From: Brachionus manjavacas
Lineage: Eukaryota > Rotifera > Eurotatoria > Ploima > Brachionidae
Reading direction: 5' to 3'
Assembly (NCBI GenBank): GCA_019054805.1
Contig: JAHQIY010000032.1
Coordinates: 124,001 to 188,000 of the forward strand
DNA length: 64,000 bases
In this document: positions 34,324-45,597 of the stretch, piece by piece
Layout of the letters: each line of letters begins with the position of its first letter
Numbering within the stretch: the first letter of the stretch is position 1
Translations under genes and position numbers: made by a program
The notes under the pieces: model-generated
Databases searched by the model: none
Seen by the model: only the letters and a program-made list of their open reading frames with translations
Told to the model about the DNA's origin: nothing

Positions 34324-36115
34324 ACATTAAACAAAGCATTTTTTGTAAGTTTTTTACTTTTTTTTAGCATTATTCCTTCAATATTCACTGAAAATGTAAA
34401 TAAAATAAAAGGGATAAATGTAAACGGTAGTTTTATGTTATGTTCGCATTCTTATCATAGAAAGATTGTTGATCTAAATTCACTATGTAAAACTAAACCC
34501 AAAAATACTAATCACATATTGAATAAGTATTTTGAATTGAAATCTAACCAAAATGTTGTCAGTTCGAAAATAAAACTAAATGTTTTAGGAAAATTGGAAC
34601 ACCAAGTTTATGGAAATGGATATCATTGCTTAATGAAAAAACATATTTTAGTTACATCAATGTCGTTTTGGGGTGAAAAATTTGAATCACTCAGAACAGA
34701 ACCTGTGAAACTAACTAACGATGAATGCAAAATGATGGTTATTACTAGAAAATGCAGAGAATCGCCTATGAATTGTGATGCTGAATATTGTACTTATTCT
34801 GCTAATCGAAAAACAATATTTTCATGGTTAAATGAAAGAAAAAGCGAAACATTTTCTTGTTCTTTCTCACCAAAATTAATAACAGCTAAAAATCAATTTG
34901 ATCATTTATTCGGTTTAAAATGTCAAGCGAAAGATCTTTTTGTTATCTTCATGATTCCATTATAATATGGGATAAAACTGTTTATCACGAATGCCCACTA
35001 TACAAAATCACGTTGGAAGATTTCAAATTTGAAAGAGATAGCGATATTTTAATAAGTGAATCACATTTAGCAGTTCAAGCTTCCGGAATTAATTTGTAAT
35101 ATCTCAGTCTTAACAACAGTTGAAGGAATTTATCTGAGTAGAAAAATTAATCAAGATATAAATAACAAAGTACCTCAGAGTTCAACTGTAGAAGAAATGA
35201 AAGAATTGTTACTTGCTGACAATGACTATAGAGTTTTCGAAGATATAAAACAAAAAAATGAAATTCTTTTTAACGAATGTTTAAATTTTAAATCGACGCT
35301 TAACCTTTTTTCAAAAAATGAAGACAAATATCTTACACATTTTCTTAAAGATGGTAGTTCAATTACATTCTACACTACTATGGGTACAATTTATAAAGCG
35401 GACTGTTTGTCTGTAAGCGAAATAGAAATTTTGACGGATACACGCAATGGAAATACTTCGCAGTGCTTTACAGATCAACCTATAATTTTTAATATAAAAA
35501 TTCGTCAAAAACAGGATTTTTAACTTATAACAATATTATTAGGCAAGTATCTAATCTTGTACATTGTAATAGAGTCATACAATATATACAATTGGTAAAC
35601 CAAAACTACACTATTGTTAGAAAAAATTTTCAATCTAGTGTTGTACCTAATTCAAAAATTCAATTTTTTAATTTTGATTACTTGGAAAATAAGATAAAAG
35701 AATTAAACGTTCATCATAATCCACTATTGCTTGATGGAATAGATCTTCTATCAACGTTTCAAGAAATAGTAAATCATGAAATGTCGGCTGGTACTTGGTA
35801 TTCACATTCGTCAGACACTTCTAATATCAAAGCGAACGTCATCGAAACAAAATTGGAAATAAAGAATAATTTAAATATGATTTTTACGAAAACATTTGGA
35901 ATTATTGCGTTAATCTGTACTAGTATTCTCATATTACTTCTTTTATACCTAGGATGCAATTTCTGTGTCAAATGTTTCCCATACTGGACATTAAATTCAG
36001 AGAAAAACAAATTTTCTAACAATTTAGAAAAACAGCGAAAATCTGAATTTACAGAAAATCAAAAGAATGGTGCAAATGAACAAATAGAAATGATTACAAT
36101 TTCAAAAGAAAAATA
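34324..36115 (+). pseudogene. Env-like glycoprotein gene of element 1, frameshifted
   Basis: The reading continues in the pol frame after the stop with a hydrophobic signal-like segment, then a Cys-containing ectodomain. There is one membrane-spanning helix near the end (about 35,875-35,955) and a short charged cytoplasmic tail. Frameshifts lie near 34,930, 35,100 and 35,530. Position between integrase and 3' LTR, signal peptide, cysteines and a single C-terminal membrane anchor are the hallmarks of retroviral-type envelope genes. No similarity to a particular viral family was judged. The copy is broken and would not make a full protein. Confidence 0.65.
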
Positions 36116-36256
36116 AATGTTGAGCCCAATATTCAAAATCAAGAAATTAGCGAAGAAAGTTTGGACTCAATCACAAATAAACTAATTTTTTCAACAAATT
36201 AATGCTATAAATAATCTACCCTTGTTTAGTCCATTCGAGGACGAATGATTATTTTC

Positions 36257-36268
36257 AAGGGGAGGTAA
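36257..36268 (+). other. Polypurine tract, element 1
   Basis: The purine run aaggggagg lies directly before the LTR start and is the expected primer site for plus-strand DNA synthesis. Confidence 0.75.
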
Positions 36269-36585
36269 TGTTACGGTGTGAAAATAACCGTTTCAATTAT
36301 TTAAATTAACCTTATCAATTTTCACAACTTATCTAGATTTTATCTTTATGTTTTTATGAATCATTTATCATATGTCATAAATCTTTATGACCGATTTAAT
36401 TCACAACTTATCTTTATTTAGATTCTTTATGATTAATGACCTTTTTAAGATACAACTACTGAATATAAATAGAAGTTGTAATTCATAAAGAGGGAGCTTT
36501 TTAACTTGTATTTTTCCTATTTACTTTAAAATAATAATAAACGTTTAATCAACACGATTTTGTTCTTTGTCTTCATTCTATCTCC
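36269..36585 (+). repeat. 3' LTR, element 1
   Basis: It begins TGTTACGGTGTG after the purine tract and contains a TATA-like tgaatataaat near 36,460 and an aataataaa near 36,532. The 3' boundary is inferred from where coding sequence of the neighbouring gene starts (about 36,585). The start resembles that of the other env-bearing element (TGTTACCC). Confidence 0.6.
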
Positions 36586-38473
36586 TCTGAAGTTAATCGA
36601 AGGTATTCAGGCCAAATTCCCTAGACTAACAAGTGTCTTTGTTGTTGGAATCAGTAGTAGAAAAAGCAATTGTATCGACTTAATTAAAGACGAATTTACA
36701 AAAGTGATTAAAATATGCGCTAGGCTTAAAATTAATGATGAAAATGGAAGTTATAAAATTCAAATGAATTCAGGGTTGAATAACAGTAAGTTTTCTTGTC
36801 TTATTGGAATCGGGTGATTGATCGATCAATTAATTTGACTGATTTCTTATTAAATTTTGAAATATATTTTTTTCATGCAAAGTTAATTTATATAACTCTA
36901 GAAAATTTTTCTAAAAAAAGAATTTGACAAATATTACTTATAATTATATATTTATTATGAAATTAGTTGTCACTGTTGAGTCTTTATTCAAAGAATTAAA
37001 AAATCACGCAGGTCTCATGCAATTTTGGGACGAATTTCAGACTTTGCTTAGCAGTTACTCACAATTCAGATGGTCATTTTTAGAGATCAGTCATTCTGTC
37101 AGTCTATAATGGTTCCAAAGATTACTCTATTAAGTATAACAACGCTACACTAAATTTTTCAAACCCGCGAGTCTTAATTTTTACTGCTGGCCGCTTTCAC
37201 AACATTGACGAGCTAATTGAACTAGAAAAATCTGCTAAAGGTGATGAATTTATTTCCAGATTTTTAATTGTTGACCAGAAACTATGAGACTATCTTTAAA
37301 AGAACAAAAAGACTTTTATAATCCTTTTTCATTTCACAAATTATTTCTTGCAATTCAGTTAAAAAATTTAGTTCCTATTGAGTACGAATTCGATATGGAA
37401 GAATTTGAAATGCTAAACGATGCTTGCGAAAAACTCGAAAGAATCTCGGAAAATATCAGATGAAATATTTATTTTTAAGGTTTGTTAAAATTAATTTTTT
37501 TAAATTTTCAAAATATATAATTCATTAGCAAATAATAACTTTTTTAATTCTTTTTAAAGTATATTCACTTAAATTTATAATAATCATCAAATTTTCGATT
37601 GAAGAATATTTTTAGGCTTAAAAACAAATTTATCTTACTTTAAATTTTGTTTTCATAAAACTTACCAGCAAATATTTGTTTTAAAATTAGAGAAAATCGA
37701 GCATGAAAAATAAAAAAAGAGACCATAATTTAATGAAGGTCATTTATGTATTTTTCTTTTAGCTAATTTTTTTGTAATGTTTAATAAATGTTTATATGGT
37801 TTTTCTATAAATTTTTTATATTTTAGTGCATCATTTGGCAAATCGCCTGGTCAACTTGTAAGGCTAAGTGGAGTTATTCACTGTCTCGATCAAATAATGA
37901 CTGACTAAAATTCTTATGGATAAGACTTATTCTAACATCATTACTCGAAATAATTTTGAGAAAGCTATCAATGTAAATGAATTTTTTCTAAAGCAAAAGC
38001 TTTATTTAGCTGGATTTATAGAGTTAATTGAAGCAAAAATTCTAATTTCACTAAAAAATTCAATTGTGTATCTATCTGAATTTCCAAGGTAAAAATTTGT
38101 AAAAGAGTCTCATTTTATTCGTGCATGTAAAAAACTGGAATCAAAAAAATTCGGAGTTTTTCATGATAATTTGATTAAAGATCGAAGCACTAAAAAGATT
38201 AAATGTTTTATTAAGAACAATTTTGAAAGCTTGAATGAAGAATAGAAGCTAAGTTTTATTAATAGACTCTTAGAATATAATATTTCAATTGAAGATTATC
38301 AAAATAGTTACACTTCTAATGAAGGAAATTTTAAATTATTTGAAAATAATTTAGAAAAAAATGGCAAAATAACTGAAAATAATTCCAATGAAGGAACTTC
38401 AAATAGCTTCAAGCGAAAGTCATTTTCAACACAGTTCAACGAAGAGATAAAAAAATTAACGACTTGTCGTTAA
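36586..38473 (+). pseudogene. DUF3987-like ATPase/helicase gene, truncated by the LTR
   Basis: It starts within IQAKFPRLTSVFVVGISSRK, where the normal P-loop (GxxGxGKS/T) would be, here degenerate. It continues with a central part (NHAGLMQFWDEFQTLLSSY; NFSNPRVLIFTAGRFHN; DEFISRFLIVDQ) and, after AT-rich intron-like gaps, KSPGQLVRLSGVIHCLDQ and an Asn/Ser-rich end. The order and wording of these blocks match my knowledge of DUF3987 proteins, which are primase/helicase-like ATPases. Stops and frameshifts are frequent. Element 1 appears to have inserted into, or rearranged next to, its 5' part. Confidence 0.45.
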
Positions 38474-38964
38474 ATAAGATTTAAGATTTTTTTTTTGATA
38501 AATAAAAAATTGACATTTATTTTTAAATGTAAATAGGGGAAACATTTCAAATATGTCCAATTACCCTATCTATTATTTGAAATAGATACCGAACAAAAAC
38601 AGTGCGTATTAAGGGTAATTTAAAAAAAAAAATGAAATCTTTAATAATTTTTATTTAAATTGGATAAATTTAAATATAACTATTTAATAATAATAAGTGA
38701 AATAAAAAATAAATCAAAACAAAAATAAAACAATCAGTCTTTTTTAAATTTTTTTCCTAGTTTATCAATAAAACTATCATAAAATTTCTAAAGCTTCATT
38801 CGTAGCTTTAGAAATATCAAATTTTTTCTCAAAATAAGCTCTTTTTTTGATCTTCTGGTATATTTGATAAATTTTCTTGCTGTTTTGTCTAACAGCTGTT
38901 GAACATGAACGCAATGATGCACTTTCATATGTTCAAAACATTTTTTAATTTTATTTTAAGAAGA
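38474..38964. other. AT-rich spacer
   Basis: Minus-strand 38,950-38,780 has a short Lys-rich open stretch after the stop of the next gene, which could be 3' UTR or decayed coding sequence. Nothing else recognised. Confidence 0.3.
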
Positions 38965-39373
38965 TCAAAATTGTAATTTTTCTAACGGTTTATATTTGAC
39001 CCTACGCTTTTTATCTGGAGCCCATTGAATTTTGAGTTCTAGCTTGTTTCTGCTGCTATCAAACTTGTGGCCGATTACGTTATCAACCTAAGAGAAAATG
39101 TATCAATAAGAAAAAATAATTGAAATTAAATTTTAAAATTTAATTTACTTTGAAAGATGTATCCTCATTATTAGCACCAGTAAGATCTTTTTATCTTTGA
39201 GCAAGATTTCGAAAACTAAATTTCTTGTGTATATTTTTTTTTTTGAACAAATTTTTCTTTTTGGTCAAAGGAATCGATTTTTTTTTTGCCATTATTGTCT
39301 GTTGAGTTTTCTTGCTTTGTCCATTCTTCTGAATTAATTTGCGTTTTTGTACCTGATTCGGTCCGTTGTTCAT
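38965..39373 (-). CDS. Small Lys-rich two-exon gene with a barrel-like C-terminus
   Basis: Minus strand from an ATG at 39,373. A Lys/Gln/Asn-rich exon reads to DTSFK at a GTAAAT donor (39,148), and a 62 nt intron ends in TAG. The second exon reads VDNVIGHKFDSSRNKLELKI and WAPDKKRRVKYKP before TGA. The second exon has the alternating pattern of a small beta-barrel of the chromo or Tudor kind; this is only a suggestion. One in-frame TAA (near 39,191) interrupts exon one. Confidence 0.35.
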
Positions 39374-39427
39374 TTATAATTACTGACAAATTAATTCCGG
39401 TTGGAGCTTTTAATTAACAACTTGTTA

Positions 39428-40239
39428 CAGTAAAGTACGGTTATAACGAACACGGATATAACGAAAATTCGTTTATAAAGAAAAATAAAACACTGTTGTT
39501 CAGAACAATAATACTTTTAATACATTTTCTTACGGTTATAACGAAGTACGCTTATAGCGAAAATTCGGTTATAACGAAGCATTTTTTGATAATTTTCAAT
39601 GAAATTTTATTCGCTTATAACGAAAATATTAAAAAATACATTTGAGAAATATTGGTTTCTTAATTTTTAATAATAGAAATCAGCAAATAAGTATGAATTT
39701 TCTTGAATACCGAAATCTTAAAACTTTAAACGTTTCTTTTCAAGAGTATGTTGAAATTGATAATCAATTAGCTGTATATCAAGAAAAAACCGACGAAGAA
39801 ATAATTAATTTGATTAACAACCAAGATGAAAGTTCAAGTCAAACTGTTTGCGACCTAAGCGATGATGAGAACCAGCAAGAAAATGATGAAGATGAACACG
39901 ATGAGGAAATGACAAATCAACAAGCTTTAAAAATGATTATTCAAATAAGGAAGCATTTTTCAAAATCAAAACATAATATTGAGTCATCAATTGATAGCTT
40001 GGGTTCAATTGAGAATAAAATCTTGGGTCTAATGGTTAAACAAAAAACCATCTCCAATTATTTTAAAAAATAATATATAATTTTTTTTCAAATTTATCAT
40101 TATTATTTTTTTTAAATTCGTTTTAATTAAATAAAAACTTAAAAAAAATTTCTTTGTCTTTTTCGGATGTAACGAAGTTCGGTTATAACGAACCGTTTTT
40201 TGATTCCCCCAGCGACTTCGTTATAACCGTACTTTACTG
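39428..40239 (+). mobile_element. Tigger/pogo-type DNA transposon, internally deleted (812 bp)
   Basis: Perfect terminal inverted repeats starting CAGTAAAGTACGGTTATAAC are bounded by TA on both sides (39,426-39,427 and 40,240-40,241), the target duplication of this superfamily. Between them only the C-terminal part of the transposase remains. The motif GGTTATAACGAA and variants occur about six times inside the left end and two or three times inside the right end. Confidence 0.9.
39642..40073 (+). pseudogene. C-terminal part of Tigger/pogo transposase
   Basis: About 140 codons open without a stop, lacking the HTH and DDE domains. The content is typical of Tigger tails: FQEYVEIDNQLAVYQEKTDE, an acidic run (SDDENQQENDEDEHDEEM), NQQALKMIIQIRKHF and the end KQKTISNYFKK. 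The last motif fits the PCNA-interacting pattern QxxIxxF known from pogo-family transposase ends. The apparent first codon is TTG, so this is a remnant rather than a gene with its own start, though a downstream ATG exists. Confidence 0.8.
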
Positions 40240-40257
40240 TAATATTTTTAAAAAAAT

Positions 40258-40935
40258 TTAATTTTTATCTTTAATTAGAAGAACATCTCCTGAATAATTT
40301 TGAATGTTTTGATTTAATTCTTCAGGATATTCTTTGAAATTTGTTTCCAGTGGTCCTACAATTTTTAATTACTTATTGAATAACTTTTTAAATCTATTTT
40401 ACCTTTAATCATACTAATATCTATGTAAGGATCGGGCTTCGCACTTCTTGAGAATGCAATCCGTTTTCCTTTTCTTTTTGAAATACTTACCTAAAGTTAA
40501 TTTTTTTGCTTCTTTATCCTAGGTAATAGGGCACTTATTTTTAAACCATTCCTCAAAAGATAGTTTTTCAATGGAACCTTCTAAGAAAATAGAAAAAAAA
40601 AATTAAATTTAATAATTAATTTAATTAAATGATTACGCTGAAATCTCTAACTGATTTCTATCGTTGACAATTTGTTTTGAAAATTGTTTTTTGCAAATAC
40701 TGAGAAGCTGACAACAAGGAATTTTTTATAAAATTTTTTAATTCGAATTGGTTTCTTACCAAAAAAGATTAGAAAATTTTTTTTTAAATTGAATAAATTA
40801 CAAATTCTTCCGGATTGAAAAATCTTTGTGCAGTTGAGTCAATTGAATTAACTATAAATAAATTGTTTAAAAAAAAATTCTTGCATCTTTAAAGTTACAT
40901 GAAACTAAGCTTTCAGCCATCTTTATATCTATGAA
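40258..40935 (-). CDS. Small multi-exon gene or remnant, unknown
   Basis: Minus strand, from a possible ATG at 40,935 (MAESLVSCNFKDA). Exon-like pieces bounded by GT and AG follow: NSIDSTAQRFFNPEEF; GSIEKLSFEEWFKNKCPIT (then an in-frame TAG); a basic SRSAKPDPYIDISMIK; and the last exon GPLETNFKEYPEELNQNIQN with its TAA at 40,258. The exon joins are by eye and some are uncertain. The FEEWFKNKCP wording suggests a small folded or zinc-binding domain, not identified. Confidence 0.3.
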
Positions 40936-40939
40936 TAAT

Positions 40940-41600
40940 AAAATATTTTCTAAAATATATAATTTATAAACTAATTTTATCTTATCATTAAAAAGAAACA
41001 TAGATAAAAAACATAATTAAATCGATATCAATTATTTTCTCTTATAGAAACTTGAAAAAAATTGTCTATGTCTTGCCCGGAATTTTCCATCTAAATTAAG
41101 CAAATCTCTTGCAATGATTTTGGCTAGAATACTTTTAAATTTTCTAAATTTTTTTGAGGCTAATAAGTTTTTTTTTCGCGCTTTTTGTCTAAAAAATTGA
41201 CCGAATCTTTTGATATTTTAATCATTTTCAGGTTTCTGCATTAAGGCGACAATTACAACTTGGTCAATGTTAGGAAAAGTTCTTAATTTTCTGTCTAATC
41301 AAAACATTGAGTTGGATGAGACAATTAGTTAGTTAAAATCAGCATTGTCAGATCAATTGCTTGTGTCTTTGTTAAAATTATCCAAGATGCCAGTTGGATA
41401 CAAAAATGTTTAACTCACGCGGTCCTTCATAGCTCTTTGTCTTATAAATAAAAAAAATTGACATTTGTTTATCTAAAACCTAGAAAATTTTTAAACCAAA
41501 ATAAAATAAAACATATTTTTAAATTTAATAACTCAAAAAATTTAAAATAAAACTCAAGCTTATATCAAACTTTTTATTCTTGAAAAAAAATTTTTAATGC
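40940..41600. other. AT-rich stretch, short open scraps only
   Basis: Minus-strand 41,145-41,055 (KIIARDLLNLDGKFRARHRQ) and plus-strand 41,230-41,420 are short readable peptides without start, splice sites or domain. No gene can be supported. Confidence 0.3.
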
Positions 41601-41760
41601 AAAATCTTAAATTTTATAGATATGATCAATTTATATTTATTACAAAACAAAAAATCAAAATCATTCGTAAATCAGATCACGAAACATACTTTGCATGACT
41701 CTTGAATCGTAAAGAAAAACGATTCGTCTGGAAGATACCAGATTGTCAGTAATTTTGATG
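41600..41760 (+). repeat. Single unit of the 250 bp satellite
   Basis: It has aatcagatcacgaaacatac, then tcttgaatcgtaaagaaaaacgattcgtct, the same order as in the 12.6-15.3 kb array. Confidence 0.7.
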
Positions 41761-41879
41761 TTTGGTTTTATAATTAGAATTTCATCAAAAGAAATTAAAG
41801 AAAATAATAATTTTTGTTACTTTGTTTCAGAACGTTGATTCTTCTTCTTGGAATTTTCGTCAGGTATTTTTTTGATCTG

Positions 41880-43220
41880 TGAATGCTTTGTCTATCTGGC
41901 TTTGGAGTATCTGAAGTAGCACGTGATTCTGTCCAAACGCGTGAACCTGCTCTGGTCCGGTCTGGCAAAGACCGAAAACAACAACGTGACCATCTATCAT
42001 GTTTTGTTTGGCCTGTTTTTGACCAAATACTTTATTTCGCCAGCTTTCTGCAATATCCGGTCAATTAGACCATCTCCTTTTTTCAATCCGAGCCACTATT
42101 CGAACCAAAAATAGTGCTTTTCTCTGGTCTGCAAATCGTGGACAATCACAAATTTGAGGTACCACGAAGCCATGTTTCCCTTGCCGCCATTATCATGCAA
42201 TATCCTCACATAATTCAAATTTCCCAAAGGCTCCAATTAGAAACGAGTCGATTCCGCCACGTCTCAACACTTTTCTCTTTTGGTCCATCAAGTGCCTTGG
42301 CTCCGTTTCGCCCACATCTCCACTCAAAATCATGCTCACCTTGGAATCAGTTGCCGCATTCTTTCTGCTCCCTGTGAACACAATTACCTCATAAAATTAA
42401 CTATTTTTCGAATACTTGACACTCAGACCAGCTCTTTTTTTGTCCAATCAGTCATTCACATAGGCCCACACACCACTCATCATATACAAAGCCAAAATGG
42501 CAATCACAGTTGAGTAAATGACCGGATTTTGCAGAAAACTGACATTGGCAAACACATGCTCAAAGTTGATTTTTGACGGCAGGACAACCAGGCCGCCGGC
42601 AAACTGTGTCAAGTGGCTCGATTGACAATGGGCCATTTCTAGTGTGCTATCTGGCAAAATTTTCATTCCATCTGACTTCCACTTGCCTGAATATTTGTCC
42701 AAATAGTAACAGTCCGATGTGTACACTCGCTCAGAAAAGTCACTAGCGAACAATTGGGAATCATTGCTGATCGATGGTGGCTCGGTGAGAGAACTGTTGG
42801 GACAGTTGAAGTTTAATTCAGTTTTTGTTTATTGTCTGTAGCCAGTAAAGCCTTTGTGGCCTTTGACTTGGCTGATATTCATGAAAAATGTGAACTGGAC
42901 ATGCTGAGTTTGGTTTTGGAAAGAAGATTTAATGGCTGTGTGTGGACACACAATTTGCCAGTGGTCATAAATTTTGTGGCTTGAGTTCAAAACCGGGCTA
43001 CGGCCGAACTTGATCATGATTAAGTATCCGATAGGTATCCTTTAAGTTTGTTTCTGCGTAGATTTTGTTCAAATTTTAGCATTTACCTTTCGGTCAATTG
43101 TCTGTCTGAATCTTCAATCCAAATTTGGTCAACCCATAACGTCAGTAGTGACGAGTCGTGACAACATGACTTTATTTGTACCAAATAGCAGATCTCCTGT
43201 TTTCGGGTTTCTTGGTTATG
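41880..43220 (-). pseudogene. Polycystin-1-type receptor fragment (GPS, first TM, PLAT, second TM start)
   Basis: Minus-strand order: an extracellular region; a GPS motif ending MAHCQSSHLTQFAGG with the HL/T cleavage signature; a hydrophobic helix (NPVIYSTVIAILALYMMSGV); then VFTGSRKNAATDSKVSMIL, KVLRRGGIDSFLI, LHDNGGKGNMASWYLKFVIV and HDLQTREKHYFWFE, which is a PLAT/LH2 domain. The segment SVFARPDQSRFTRLDRITC follows, as expected before the second helix. This domain order is specific to the polycystin-1 family of cilia-linked membrane proteins. Stops (TAA near 42,829; TGA 42,448; TAA, TAG) and one frameshift in the PLAT domain inactivate it. Both ends are truncated. Confidence 0.8.
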
Positions 43221-43918
43221 ACTATTTTTCTAGCTATTGTCGACTATGATCTTTCCATATTGCATTTGTAATAAATACAGTTAAATAAAAAATTAAAAAC
43301 GATCTTTATTTTCTTCTAAGATTAAATCAATTATTTCCACATTGTGAGTGAATCGTCCGAATTTTTAAAAATTACATATATTTTTGATTGGTTGAAATTT
43401 GGAATGAAAGATTTTTGGTAAAAAATCAAATTTTTTTATTCAAAAAGAGGAAAGTATAAAAAATGTAAAATATGTTAAATTGTCTTTATATTGTTAATAA
43501 ATTTTCTTTCAAATAAAATGTTTTTCATTTTTCTTAAAATAAAATTTATCCAAAATTGCATTTATCTAATTTAATTTTGAATAAATTATTATAATTTTAT
43601 TTATATCCAATAAAAAACTAGTAAAAAGAAAATAAAAATCCGGTCGATTTACATTGAATTCACTCAAGATGAACCATTTTTTTTTGATTTGTTTCAATAA
43701 TCGTTGTCCTTTAAATAGATTCACTAGTTCATATTAGTCTCCAAGTTAGCAAATAGCAACTATCAATTTAATTAATTGATTAATTTTTTAGTTTAATTGA
43801 TTTGATTGAATATATTTGTAATTTAAAATTTTCAAACAAAAATTACACAAGAAAAAAAAATAATAAAATTAATCAAATCTTTTATATGCTCGCAACCGTT
43901 GAACATAACAATTTATAA
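43221..43918. other. AT-rich spacer
   Basis: No coding or repeat feature recognised. It precedes the MULE start and may contain its left end, which I could not define. Confidence 0.4.
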
Positions 43919-45597
43919 AAATGACCGACTCAGAAGAATCATTAATCTTTATTCTCCTACTGGTTCTTAAAAGATCGGGAGAAGACACCACGAAGAAGCC
44001 GAAGAAATAATTGATTTTTTTACCAACATAGGAAGATGCAGAGATTATATAATGCTTAAAACTAATGAATCTTACAAAGAAGCATTAAAAGTGGTCCAAG
44101 ACACCGGAACCAGACTTGAAGGTGCTACTTGGGGAAAGAGAAAATTGCAAAAAGGAAAAGGGTTAAACAGCGATAAGCAATATTTTAAATGCTCAAGCTG
44201 TTCAAAAATGTTATACATTGAAAAACCCAAGACTAATTCTGCAGCCAACATATTTATTAAAGATTTTCCCCATATTCACGAGCAAAAAAAAAGCGATACC
44301 CGAAAGTACAAAAAATTTAATCTTTAAGAAATATTTTGAAGCAAAGCAACTCCCAAAAGTGATTAAACGTTGGCTTCGTGCACACTTGGATGAAGGTTAC
44401 GTCGAAGTCGATTCAACTCAAATCAACAATTTGCTGCAAAATGAAAAGAAAAAAAAGAAAAGACTATAATTAGTTAGATTTGGAAGGCTTAAAAAACTGG
44501 GTAGATCAGTATAGTCAAATTACAGAGAATGATGATAATTTGTTTGCAGTTTCTTCTTGGGAGATTACATCTGAAAAAGTTGATTTCAAAATTTTTTTTA
44601 CAACAAGAAGATTAATATCGTTTACAAAAAAAAACAAAGTGTCGAGTTAACTAAAAATTCATAAACACTTTCAAACAGTAAGGAATTTGTTCAGTGATAA
44701 ATGATTCGATCCATCGCCTAAAGAATCATAATCCCATGAGCAATTGTTAATCTATGAGTTTTTGAATTATTTTAGTGACAATTGGCTGGGTCAATATACC
44801 TGCGACTGGTACGAGGAATATGCTAAAGGTATTCCGAGTACTGACTACGCACTGGAATCGACTAATAATGTAATTAAAGAAGAAGCCACACATAGAGAGT
44901 TTTTGCCTAGGAACTAATTTTTAACTTGTGCTAAAGAATTGGTTAGAAACTGGTCCAAAGATCGGGATCCTCAATTTACTACAACAAAGAAATTCGCTGA
45001 TATTCTATTAGTAAACACTCATAGGTATACTTTGGCTTATGAATGGGTCAGAGAAAACAATAGAATCATTAAATTTACTCATAATGGTGTTCTTTTATAT
45101 ATGTTCACGTCAAGAGAGAACAAGGAAGGAACTACGAAAATAATGCGCAAAAACTAGGAAAAGAAATCGTGGGATTCATTTGATGAATACATGTCATTCA
45201 ATCAATCAATCCGATATGTAAAGTTAAATGAATCTAAATTGGAACTTAGCATTTGTTCTTGTCCTTACTGGAATAAGAATTTAAAATGTAAACATACCAT
45301 TGGAATAGCGAATAGATTACGAAATTAGAAAAGAGCACGGCCACGTAAATCAATTGGTTTTGTAAATACATTGATGGTAACACAAAGTGATAGCGGTGAA
45401 GTGATTGAATATGAAATAACAAATATATAAATGATGGCCCGATTCAGGTTTCCAACGGAGCTACAACAACACATATTTTAGGTGGTTCGTCAATATCAAT
45501 AACAAAAATTTCAAATTCTACAATACCAAAGAAAAGAGGACGGCCACGTAAAAATCCAGAGGATGTCGAAAAAGTTTCATCTAAACGTTTAAGATAA
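43919..45597 (+). pseudogene. MULE transposase with FLYWCH-like and SWIM fingers, AT-hook
   Basis: It starts ATGACCGACTCAGAAGAATC. A Cys2-His2 finger of the FLYWCH/WRKY type follows (YFKCSSCSKMLYI ... DFPHIHE), then IKRWLRAHLDEGYVEVDSTQ. The stretch holding the first two catalytic acids is deleted, with a jump near 44,650. After the third-acid region DYALESTNNVIKEEATHRE comes a SWIM finger (CSCPYWNKNLKCKHTIGIA), KRARPRKS and a final AT-hook KKRGRPRKN before TAA. Stops and frameshifts are many. The copy at 10.8-11.2 kb is nearly identical in the shared part. Right of the gene, ttaggtac occurs in inverted orientation to the TACCTAA motifs of the fold-back element. Confidence 0.85.

Larger units (their letters stand above)
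29480..36585 (+). mobile_element. Ty3/gypsy LTR retrotransposon with chromodomain and env-like gene (element 1)
   Basis: Gag-protease, RT-RNase H and integrase-chromodomain lie in one frame, broken only by TAA (31,471) and TAG (33,073). An env-like gene, a purine-rich tract and a 3' LTR follow. No 5' LTR is visible, and the 5' end lies just after the palindromic element, so the copy looks truncated. It is not intact, since gag and env have frameshifts, but the enzymatic domains are well preserved. Confidence 0.9.
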
